From: Oscillospiraceae bacterium
GTDB taxonomy: Bacteria > Bacillota > Clostridia > Oscillospirales > Ruminococcaceae
Reading direction: 5' to 3'
Length of the DNA stretch: 64,000 nucleotides
Assembly (NCBI GenBank): GCA_017460835.1
Contig: JAFUAD010000045.1
Span: 1 to 64,000, forward strand
Under the pieces are notes generated by a model that saw only the letters and a list, made by a program, of their open reading frames with translations, did not search any database and had not been told where the DNA came from. Both the position numbers and the translations under genes were made by a program. Of this stretch, positions 35,001-42,388 are shown piece after piece (the first letter of the stretch is position 1; each line of letters begins with the position of its first letter).

Positions 35001-36423
35001 TTCCAGCGAATATCAGTCGGAATCCCACCGCTACACCGAGGAGCTGTTCGGCAGAGCCAACGTGTTCAAGGCGGGAACGATCTCCGGCGTGCAGGATAAG
35101 ATCGCATACGGCTATGTCAAGCATTATCTCGACGAATGCGGCATCACGGTCAACAACAGCGAGATCAACCGCCTTGTTGCCGGCTGCGTCGGCGTCAAGA
35201 AAACCACCGGTCAGCATCCGGGCGGCATGGTCGTCATTCCGGAGGAATTCGATATCTTCGATTTCACCCCGGTGCAGCAGCCCGGCGACCCCGATGAATC
35301 CGACGACTCCGATATGATCATCACGACCCACTTCGACTTCCACAAGCTGCACGATACCATCCTCAAGCTCGACGAGCTGGGGCATGTTGTCCCGACGCTC
35401 TATAAGCACCTCGAAGACCTGACCGGAATCAAGATCGCGGATGTGCCGACGACCGACCCGAAGGTCTTTCAGATGTGTACCGACTGCTCCGTGCTCGGCG
35501 TGACCGAGGAGGATATCTTCTGCAAGACCGGCTCGCTCGGCATCCCGGAAATGGGCACCGGCTTCACGATCGGCATGCTGCTCGATGCAAAGCCGAAGCT
35601 GTTTTCCGACTTTTTGCAGATTTCCGGCCTCTCACACGGCACGGATGTGTGGCTCGGCAACGCGCAGGAGCTGATCGCAAACAAGACCTGCACGATCTCC
35701 GACGTCATCGGAACCCGTGACTCGATCATGACCTACCTGCTCTATCACGATGTCGAGCCGAAGCAGGCGTTCCAGATCATGGAGGATACGCGAAAGGGCA
35801 AGGCGCCCAAGACCTTTACCCCGGAGCGGATTCAGATGCTGCTCGATCACAAGGTTCCGCAGTGGTATATTGATTCCTGCCTGAAAATCAAGTACATGTT
35901 CCCGAAGGCGCATGCCGCGGCATATGTCACCGCCGCGATCAAGCTCGGCTGGTTCAAGCTCTATAAGCCGCTGGAATATTACGCGACCTATTTCTCCGTC
36001 CGCGGCGACGATTTCGATGCCGCGCTCGCCGTCGAGGGCATTGCCGCCGTCCGGAATAAGATTCTGGAGCTGAACGGCAAGGGCAAGGAGCGCACCAAAA
36101 AGGAGACCGACCTGCTCGAACTGCTGAAGATTGTCAATGAGATGATGTCGCGCGGCTACTTCTTCCTGCCGGTCGATCTGAAGCGCTCGCACGCAACGGA
36201 TTACCTGATCGAAGACGGCAAGCTGCGGATTCCGTTCGGCGCGATCAGCGGCATCGGCACAAAGGCTGCCGAAAAGCTCTACGAGACCGCACAGCACGGC
36301 AATTATATCTCCGTGGATGAATTTCAGGAGCAAAGCGGCGCGTCAAAAGCAACAATAGATGCGCTGGATGCGCTCGGGGCTTTGGGGAATCTTCCGAAAT
36401 CCAACCAGCTTTCGCTGTTTTGA
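32059..36423 (+). CDS. polC: DNA polymerase III alpha subunit, Gram-positive PolC type
   Basis: PolC is the main replicative polymerase of low-GC Gram-positive bacteria. The 1454-residue protein matches the usual length of about 1440. In order: an N-terminal domain, an OB fold (about 230-330), a PHP domain opening [30 protein letters not shown], and a DEDD 3'-5' exonuclease inserted in it ([23 protein letters not shown], about 430-590). Then come the rest of the PHP domain, the polymerase core with [15 protein letters not shown], and a Cys4 zinc motif (CPSC...CPKC, about 928-955). The C terminus NQLSLF fits the clamp-binding QLSLF motif. The ATG overlaps the stop of the upstream gene. Confidence 0.98.
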   Translation: [1454 protein letters not shown]

Positions 36424-36424
36424 C

Positions 36425-36453
36425 TTGACTTTTTCCTGATAATATGTTATCAT
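36425..36453 (+). promoter_or_regulatory. Promoter of the hisZGDC operon
   Basis: TTGACT (36425-36430) starts two bases after the polC stop. TATCAT (36448-36453) follows after 17 nt, with TGT before it (extended -10). A second TATCAT lies 8 nt further on because the sequence is tandemly repeated. Confidence 0.75.
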
Positions 36454-36467
36454 GTTATCATGTTAGC
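36444..36467 (+). repeat. Three tandem 8-bp units over the his promoter -10
   Basis: ATGTTATC, ATGTTATC and ATGTTAGC occur head to tail at 36444, 36452 and 36460. They duplicate the -10 hexamer TATCAT. Confidence 0.8.
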
Positions 36468-36546
36468 AGGCTAAAGTGAACCGATGCAGGAAGCATCCGA
36501 CGCTTTGCTGCAAATCCTCCCCCCCGATCAGAAGGAGCAGTTTTTC

Positions 36547-37767
36547 ATGAACAAATACGACAGAATCACGCCGGAGGGCACGCGGGATGCGCTCTTTGCG
36601 GAATGCACCCTCCGCCGGCAGATCGAAAACCGCCTGCACGGGCTCTTCACGGCGCGCGGTTACAGCGAGATCATCACCCCGACGCTGGAATTTTACGATG
36701 TATTCAACCGCGACACCCAGCCCTTTCCGATGGAGCAGATGTATAAGCTGACCGACGCAAAGGGCCGGCTGATGGTGCTGCGGCCGGACAATACCGTCCC
36801 GATCGCCCGTGTCTGCGCGACGAGACTGCGCGAGGCGGCGCTTCCGCTCCGGCTGTGCTATAATCAGAATATCTATGTGATCTCGCCCTCACTCAAGGGC
36901 AGAGACGATGAGATCTCGCAGGCGGGCATCGAGCTGATCGGCTCCGATTCGCGGATGGCGGACCTTGAGGTCATCGCCGCTGCGGTCGATGCGCTTCAGG
37001 CATGCGGCGGGGAATACTCGCTGGAGCTCGGCAATGCGGCATTTTTCCGCGAGCTGATGGCAGGGCTCCCCGCAGATGACGCAAAAAAGCAGATGATCCG
37101 GGACTGCATCGAGAGCAAGAATTATCCCGCACTGAACGATCTGCTGGACGCTGTTCCCGAATGCGATGCGGCAAAGGTTCTGCGGAAGCTGCCGCGGCTC
37201 TTCGGCGGCGAGGAGGTCTTTTCCCGCGCCGCAGCGCTCTGCACCGGCGGGAAATTCCCGGAGATTCTGGAGGAGCTGCATACGCTCTATACCGCAGTGA
37301 CACAGTTCGCCGGAACAAACAGAGTCCGCGTCGATCTCGGCATGATGCACCGCACGGATTACTACACCGGCATGATTCTCCGCGGCTATCTCTCCGGCTA
37401 CGGCGAGGAGATCCTCTCCGGCGGAAGATACAATAAGCTGATCGCGGAATTCGGCTATGACGTCCCTGCAACGGGCTTTGCGGTCAATATCGACGCTGCA
37501 GTGAAGGTGCTGAGCCGGCAGCAGGGCGACTCCCCTGCCGCGGCGCTTCCGGTCAGCAATGTGCTGATCTGGGCGGCAAAGGGCTGCGAGGCGGATGCCG
37601 TCGAGGCGGCGCGGAATCTCCGCAGCAAGGGGCTGATCGTCGAGCATTCCCTGACGGATACGCTGGAGGAGGCCGAACAGTATGCCGCCGCACACGGCAT
37701 TGACAGCGTGCTGCCGATCAAAATTGCAAAGGCACAGATTCAGGCAGCGGGCGGGAAAGGAGTGTGA
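36547..37767 (+). CDS. hisZ: ATP phosphoribosyltransferase regulatory subunit
   Basis: HisZ is a HisRS-like protein without tRNA charging activity that pairs with the short HisG to form active, histidine-inhibited ATP phosphoribosyltransferase. The 406-residue protein has class II synthetase motif regions (ITPEGTRDALFAE, TPTLEFYDVFN, VLRPDNTVPIARV) and GRYNKLIAEFG, and lacks the HisRS anticodon domain. The ATG at 36547 follows AAGGAG by 9 nt. It is followed three bases later by the short hisG, exactly the partner it needs. Confidence 0.94.
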   Translation: MNKYDRITPEGTRDALFAECTLRRQIENRLHGLFTARGYSEIITPTLEFYDVFNRDTQPFPMEQMYKLTDAKGRLMVLRPDNTVPIARVCATRLREAALPLRLCYNQNIYVISPSLKGRDDEISQAGIELIGSDSRMADLEVIAAAVDALQACGGEYSLELGNAAFFRELMAGLPADDAKKQMIRDCIESKNYPALNDLLDAVPECDAAKVLRKLPRLFGGEEVFSRAAALCTGGKFPEILEELHTLYTAVTQFAGTNRVRVDLGMMHRTDYYTGMILRGYLSGYGEEILSGGRYNKLIAEFGYDVPATGFAVNIDAAVKVLSRQQGDSPAAALPVSNVLIWAAKGCEADAVEAARNLRSKGLIVEHSLTDTLEEAEQYAAAHGIDSVLPIKIAKAQIQAAGGKGV

Positions 37768-37770
37768 CCC

Positions 37771-38412
37771 ATGCAGAGACCGGTTCGCATTGCCCTGACA
37801 AAGGGCAGGCTCGAAAAGGATACGGTAGCCCTGTTTGAGAAGCTCGGGCTCGACTGCACTGCCGTGCATGAAAAGGGCAGAAGGCTGATTCTCCCGATCG
37901 GGGACGGCAGCATTGAGGTTGTGCTCGCAAAGGCAAACGACGTCATCACCTATGTCGAGCACGGCGTCTGCGATCTCGGCGTCGTCGGCAAGGACACGAT
38001 TCTGGAGATGCAGGGCAAATTCTATGAGCTGCTCGATCTCGGCTTCGGGCGCTGCAAGTTCGCGCTCGCAGTCAAAAAGGGCACCGATTTTTACAGCGGC
38101 TACGGCGTTAAGACCATCGCCTCGAAATACCCGAATGTCACGCGCCGCTTCTTCGAGAGCAAGGGCATGGACGTCGATATCGTGAAGATCGAGGGCTCGG
38201 TCGAGCTCGCGCCGCTGCTGGAGCTCTCCGACGGCATTGTCGATATCGTCGAGACCGGCACGACCCTGAAGGAAAACGGGCTGGAGGTCTATGAGGATGT
38301 CTGCGGCATCTCCGCGCGGCTGATCGCAAACACCGTCAGCATGAAGCTGCGGCAGACGGAGCTTGAGTCGCTGATTACGAAAATTGAACAGTATTTTGCA
38401 AATGCAGAATGA
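37771..38412 (+). CDS. hisG: ATP phosphoribosyltransferase, short form
   Basis: HisG catalyses the first step of histidine synthesis, joining ATP and PRPP. At 213 residues it is the short form that lacks the C-terminal regulatory domain and depends on HisZ. Motifs include RIALTKGRLEKDTVALFEKLG, VEHGVCDLGVVGKDTILE and the PRPP-binding GIVDIVETGTTLKENGL. AAGGAG precedes the ATG. It lies between hisZ and hisD. Confidence 0.97.
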   Translation: MQRPVRIALTKGRLEKDTVALFEKLGLDCTAVHEKGRRLILPIGDGSIEVVLAKANDVITYVEHGVCDLGVVGKDTILEMQGKFYELLDLGFGRCKFALAVKKGTDFYSGYGVKTIASKYPNVTRRFFESKGMDVDIVKIEGSVELAPLLELSDGIVDIVETGTTLKENGLEVYEDVCGISARLIANTVSMKLRQTELESLITKIEQYFANAE

Positions 38413-38463
38413 CCGGTAAATCACAGCACGGTCATTCTTTAGGAAGCAAGGAGGAATCCGATT

Positions 38464-39762
38464 ATGCAGGTGATTCGCTGCAACGGCAAGGATGAGCTTG
38501 CCTTTTTTGAAGCACTGCGCGCACGCAATACCGCCCCCGACCCGAAGGTCGTCGAGACGGTCACAACGATTCTGGAGGATGTCCGGACAAAGGGCGATGC
38601 GGCCGTGCGTGCCTATACCGAAAAATTTGACGGCAAATGCCCTGAGCAGTTCGAGGTCGATGCCGACACCGTTTCCGATGCGCTGGAGGCCGCCGACCCG
38701 AAATTTGTCGAGGCGCTGCTCAATTCGATCGAGAATATTTCCGATTTCCACAACCGGCAGAAGGAGCAGGGCTTCGTCAACACCCGCGCAGACGGCGTGA
38801 TTCTCGGCCAGCGGCTCCGCGGCCTCGAACGTGTCGGCCTGTATGTTCCCGGCGGCACGGCGGCGTATCCGTCCTCTGTGCTGATGAACGCGATCCCTGC
38901 AAAGATCGCGGGCGTCAAAGAGCTGATTATGGTGACCCCGCCCGGCAAGGACGGCAAGCCGAATCCGGATATTCTCGTCGCTGCGTCACTTTGCGGCGTT
39001 GACCGCATATTCCTCATGGGCGGCGCACAGGCAATCGCGGCACTCGCCTACGGCACCGATTCCATTCCGCGTGTCGATAAGATCGTCGGCCCGGGCAATA
39101 TTTTCGTTGCGACGGCAAAGCGCCTGCTGTACGGCATCGTCGATATCGACATGGTCGCAGGGCCGAGCGAGGTTCTGGTCATGGCGGATGACACCGCGAA
39201 CCCGAAGTATGTCGCCGCCGATCTGATGTCGCAGGCAGAGCACGACAAGCTCGCCTCCGCGATTCTCGTGACGACCTCGGAGCGCGTCGCGAACGAGACA
39301 CAGGCGGAATTCACCCGGCAGATGGAATATCTCTCCCGCCGCGAGATCATCAAAAGCTCGCTCGACAATTTCGGCGCCGTTCTGATCTGTGATACACCGG
39401 AGCAGGCAGTCGCCCTCGCGAATGAGGTCGCGCCGGAGCACCTTGAGGTGCTGATGCAGAATCCGCTCGAATACATCGGCAAGCTGGACAACGCCGGCTC
39501 GGTGTTCCTCGGCACCTACGCCTCCGAGCCGCTCGGCGATTACTACGCCGGCCCGAACCACGTTCTCCCGACCTCCGGCACGGCGCGGTTCTTCTCGCCG
39601 CTGTCCGTATACAGCTTTATCAAGCGTTCCAGCTATATTTACTACACCGAGGACGCCCTGCGCGCCGCAAAGGATGATATCATCCTCGTCGCGAACAAGG
39701 AGGGGCTGACCGCACACGCCAACGCGATCGCGGTGCGGTTTGAGGATGAAGCAAAGGAGTAA
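38464..39762 (+). CDS. hisD: Histidinol dehydrogenase
   Basis: HisD oxidises L-histidinol to L-histidine in two NAD-dependent steps with a zinc ion. The 432-residue protein shows GLERVGLYVPGGTAAYPSSVLM, IFLMGGAQAIAALAYGTDSIP, KIVGPGNIFVATAKRLLYG, MVAGPSEVLVMAD, DLMSQAEHD, and AGPNHVLPTSGTARF with the metal-binding His. AAGGAGG lies upstream of the ATG at 38464. Confidence 0.98.
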   Translation: MQVIRCNGKDELAFFEALRARNTAPDPKVVETVTTILEDVRTKGDAAVRAYTEKFDGKCPEQFEVDADTVSDALEAADPKFVEALLNSIENISDFHNRQKEQGFVNTRADGVILGQRLRGLERVGLYVPGGTAAYPSSVLMNAIPAKIAGVKELIMVTPPGKDGKPNPDILVAASLCGVDRIFLMGGAQAIAALAYGTDSIPRVDKIVGPGNIFVATAKRLLYGIVDIDMVAGPSEVLVMADDTANPKYVAADLMSQAEHDKLASAILVTTSERVANETQAEFTRQMEYLSRREIIKSSLDNFGAVLICDTPEQAVALANEVAPEHLEVLMQNPLEYIGKLDNAGSVFLGTYASEPLGDYYAGPNHVLPTSGTARFFSPLSVYSFIKRSSYIYYTEDALRAAKDDIILVANKEGLTAHANAIAVRFEDEAKE

Positions 39763-39768
39763 CCCCCT

Positions 39769-40818
39769 ATGAATTTACCCGAAAAGCTGACCAAATTAAA
39801 GCCCTATGACCCGATCACCGGCTATTATCCGGTCCGGCTCGATGCAAATGAGTCTTATTTTGATCTGCCCTCTGTACTGAAGGCGAAGATCGCCGATCAG
39901 ATCGAGCAGATCGCCTTCAACCGCTATCCGGATCCGATTGCAACCGATGTGATCAACGCATTTGCTGCATATTACGGCATCTCGCCGGACTGTGTCACCG
40001 CCGGAAACGGCTCCGATGAAATCATCACAATCCTGCTGAACTGCTTTCTCGCAAAGGGCAGCAAGATCGTCACAGTTTCGCCGGATTTCTCCATGTACCG
40101 GCTCTATGCCGAGCTCGCGGAGCTGGAGGTCGTGACCGTCCCGAAGAAGGACAATCTGCAAATTGACATGGACGCGCTGATCGCGGCTGCAAAGGAAGCA
40201 GACGCGGTGCTGTTCTCAAACCCCTGCAACCCGACGTCGCTCGGCGAGCCGCGGGAGGCGGTCATCCGGCTGATCGAATCCGCGCCGGACTGCCTGATGC
40301 TGGTCGATGAGGCATACATGGATTTCTGGGACGAGAGCGTGCTCGATCTCGTCACGAAATACGACAATCTGATCGTGCTCCGCACCTGCTCAAAGGCAAT
40401 GGGCATGGCGTCGCTGCGCATGGGCTTTGCGGTCACTGACCCGTACAAAACCGGGCTGGTGCGCGCTGCGAAGTCGCCGTACAACTGCGACGCGGTCACG
40501 CAGACGGTCGCCGCAACGGTGCTCAAAGAGCAGTCGCTGATGCAGCACTGCCGCGACGAGATCATCGTGCAGACGCAGCGGCTCTATACTGCGATCAACG
40601 CGCTGGTACAGCGTTTTCCGGAGGTGCTGGAGACCGTGTACCCGCCGCGCACAAACTTTGTTTTCGTCAAGACGGCCTATGCGCATGAGATTTTCGAGCA
40701 GCTTCTTGCAAAGGGCATCTCTGTCCGCTGCTTCCCGAACGGTCTGCGCATCTGCGCCGGAACCCGCCGCGAGCAGATGCTCCTGCTCAGCGAGCTGGAG
40801 GACATTTTGCAGCCCTAA
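39769..40818 (+). CDS. hisC: Histidinol-phosphate aminotransferase
   Basis: HisC is a PLP enzyme that converts imidazole acetol phosphate to histidinol phosphate. The 349-residue fold-type I aminotransferase has LDANESYFDLP, TAGNGSDEIITILLNCFL, the PLP-ring stretch SNPCNPTSLGEP, VDEAYMDFW with the ring-nitrogen Asp, and RTCSKAMGMASLRMG with the Schiff-base Lys. AAAGGAG precedes the ATG. It is the last gene of the unit and is followed by a hairpin terminator. Confidence 0.96.
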   Translation: MNLPEKLTKLKPYDPITGYYPVRLDANESYFDLPSVLKAKIADQIEQIAFNRYPDPIATDVINAFAAYYGISPDCVTAGNGSDEIITILLNCFLAKGSKIVTVSPDFSMYRLYAELAELEVVTVPKKDNLQIDMDALIAAAKEADAVLFSNPCNPTSLGEPREAVIRLIESAPDCLMLVDEAYMDFWDESVLDLVTKYDNLIVLRTCSKAMGMASLRMGFAVTDPYKTGLVRAAKSPYNCDAVTQTVAATVLKEQSLMQHCRDEIIVQTQRLYTAINALVQRFPEVLETVYPPRTNFVFVKTAYAHEIFEQLLAKGISVRCFPNGLRICAGTRREQMLLLSELEDILQP

Positions 40819-40834
40819 CAGGATATGAGACGAG

Positions 40835-40866
40835 CCCCCGGTACGATACAGTACCGGGTGCTTTCA
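40835..40866 (+). terminator. Terminator after hisC
   Basis: An 8-bp perfect stem (40837-40844 with 40851-40858) with a 6-nt loop is followed by TGCTTTC. The T-tract is weak. Confidence 0.6.
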
Positions 40867-40900
40867 GTTTGAATCATAACACAAATTCAATAACAACTGC

Positions 40901-41827
40901 TCACCATTGATAATAGGTTTTCCGCGCTATGACTTTGTATTCCGCAACATTTTCAATGGAAACCGTATCATTCGCAAACATTGTACTGCCTTCAAAGCTT
41001 TGTGTACTTCCCGCCGTCAGATCCAAAATGGTTGTTCCTGAGATGGCAAGCACCTTTCCGCTGCTGTCATAGAATAAAAACTGGACATAGAGCATACTGT
41101 CGTCTTCATCGGTGTTGTTTGTCACACGGCCTGTTATTTTCACATAGCCGTAATCATCGGTTCTCATATCAGTATCCGAAACCTGATAATCAACAATACT
41201 GCCGGTTGCTTCTTCCAGTTTATACTGAGGAACAAGTTTTATTCCGTTATCTAAGGATACAGAGTCATCAATACCGGAGGCACCGATTCCGTTATAAAAA
41301 TACCCCTTTTCTCCCGGCGCGATAATATCCGGACAGCTTGAAATAAAATTATCACTTTGCAAAAGGTGCCCGTCATTGTCTTCCAGATCAAAAGTGCAGT
41401 CTTTCAGGTATATATTGGTGCTGCCTGTATTTGTAATTTCAACATATCCGTAGTATTCCACTGATCCGATCGAGTTCGTATAGTATTGGAAATCAGTGTC
41501 CGTAATCTCATAGGAAAAACCGGAGGCTGAAGAAGCTGCACTGCTTTGATTGGCTGAACCGGATGAATCAGAACTGCCGCCGGATTCAATTGTGACAGAA
41601 CCGCTGTCCTGATTTTTCTTTTTTGAACCGGCAGAGGATACCGCCCCCAGAACGATGACTCCTCCCACAACTAACAAAACAATCAGCAATACATTTTTCT
41701 TCTTTTTGGGTTTTGCCTGATTGGGCATCGGTGCATTGTAGGCCGGCTGCATCATTGGGGCGCCGCACTTTTGACAAACAGGGATTCCATTTGGATTTTC
41801 TTGACCGCAGTTATTACAGAATGGCAT
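40901..41827 (-). CDS. Zinc-ribbon membrane protein with FxLYD-like extracellular domains
   Basis: This 308-residue protein starts with a zinc ribbon (MPFCNNCGQENPNGIPVCQKCG). It then has a basic stretch (KPKKKK), one membrane helix (NVLLIVLLVVGGVIVLGAVSSAG, about 45-67), a Ser-rich linker, and two beta-rich segments (about 103-205 and 210-305). The second contains VKITGRVTNNTDEDDSMLYVQFLFYDSSGKVL, typical of FxLYD domains. The zinc ribbon is probably cytoplasmic and the rest outside. Base composition is clearly AT-richer than the neighbours. It is divergent from an XRE regulator gene. Confidence 0.8.
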   Translation of the reverse strand: MPFCNNCGQENPNGIPVCQKCGAPMMQPAYNAPMPNQAKPKKKKNVLLIVLLVVGGVIVLGAVSSAGSKKKNQDSGSVTIESGGSSDSSGSANQSSAASSASGFSYEITDTDFQYYTNSIGSVEYYGYVEITNTGSTNIYLKDCTFDLEDNDGHLLQSDNFISSCPDIIAPGEKGYFYNGIGASGIDDSVSLDNGIKLVPQYKLEEATGSIVDYQVSDTDMRTDDYGYVKITGRVTNNTDEDDSMLYVQFLFYDSSGKVLAISGTTILDLTAGSTQSFEGSTMFANDTVSIENVAEYKVIARKTYYQW

Positions 41828-41887
41828 AATTCATCTTCCTTTCCTTGTTGTTGAGATAATTTTGTGAAAAGAACCAACCGTATCTAA

Positions 41888-41916
41888 AGTATAGCACATT
41901 TCTGTAATATTGTCAA
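41888..41916 (-). promoter_or_regulatory. Promoter of the zinc-ribbon membrane protein gene
   Basis: TTGACA (41911-41916) and TATACT (41888-41893) on the minus strand are 17 nt apart. Confidence 0.8.
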
Positions 41917-41934
41917 CCCTTTTCGTACAATATT
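41906..41934. promoter_or_regulatory. Candidate operator: 8-bp perfect inverted repeat
   Basis: AATATTGT (41906-41913) and ACAATATT (41927-41934) form a perfect inverted repeat with a 13-nt spacer. It covers the -35 of the leftward promoter in the gap beside the XRE gene. It is a likely binding site for that regulator (inference). Confidence 0.55.
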
Positions 41935-41990
41935 CCACCATAATAGTTTTATATTAAGGTATACTGAATTGCGATAGGGGTTGACTAAAA

Positions 41991-42272
41991 GTGGATTTTG
42001 GATCAAAGCTGAAAGAATTACGAAAGCAAAATGGAATGACACAGCAGCAGCTGGCTGAACGAATCGGCATTACAAAGTCTGTTGTCTCTTTCTATGAATT
42101 AAAGGAGCGTTCACCTTCACCGGATGTCTTGGTTAAGCTCTCCTATATTTTTCATGTCAGTACAGATTATCTGCTCGGCATTACAAGAAATAAAACGATT
42201 GATGTATCCGGCTTGGATGATGAGGATATTATGGCAGTCCGGTTAATTGTGGAAAGACTAAAGCGAAAATAA
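41991..42272 (+). CDS. XRE-family transcriptional regulator
   Basis: This is a 93-residue DNA-binding protein with a Cro/CI-type helix-turn-helix in the first 65 residues (LKELRKQNGMTQQQLAERIGITKSVVSFYELKERSPSPDVLVKLSYIF, then VSTDYLLG) and a short helical tail. It starts with GTG at 41991, with AGGGG about 10 nt upstream; a TATACT at 41960-41965 may be its -10. It lies in an AT-rich stretch with the divergent zinc-ribbon gene, which it probably regulates. Confidence 0.88.
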   Translation: MDFGSKLKELRKQNGMTQQQLAERIGITKSVVSFYELKERSPSPDVLVKLSYIFHVSTDYLLGITRNKTIDVSGLDDEDIMAVRLIVERLKRK

Positions 42273-42330
42273 ACCGAACAGCGGATGTGCTCCTTTCCTT
42301 GATCTTAGTTTATTTTGCCTGACAGATTAA

Positions 42331-42378
42331 AATAAAGCAACCCGAACGTTTGCGGGTAAACGTTCGGGTTGCTTTTTA
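42331..42378. terminator. Bidirectional terminator between XRE gene and trpB2
   Basis: An 18-bp perfect stem (42334-42351 with 42358-42375) with a 6-nt loop is flanked by A-rich and T-rich tracts on both sides. It can stop the XRE transcript rightward and the trpB2 transcript leftward. Confidence 0.9.
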
Positions 42379-42388
42379 TCATGATTTC

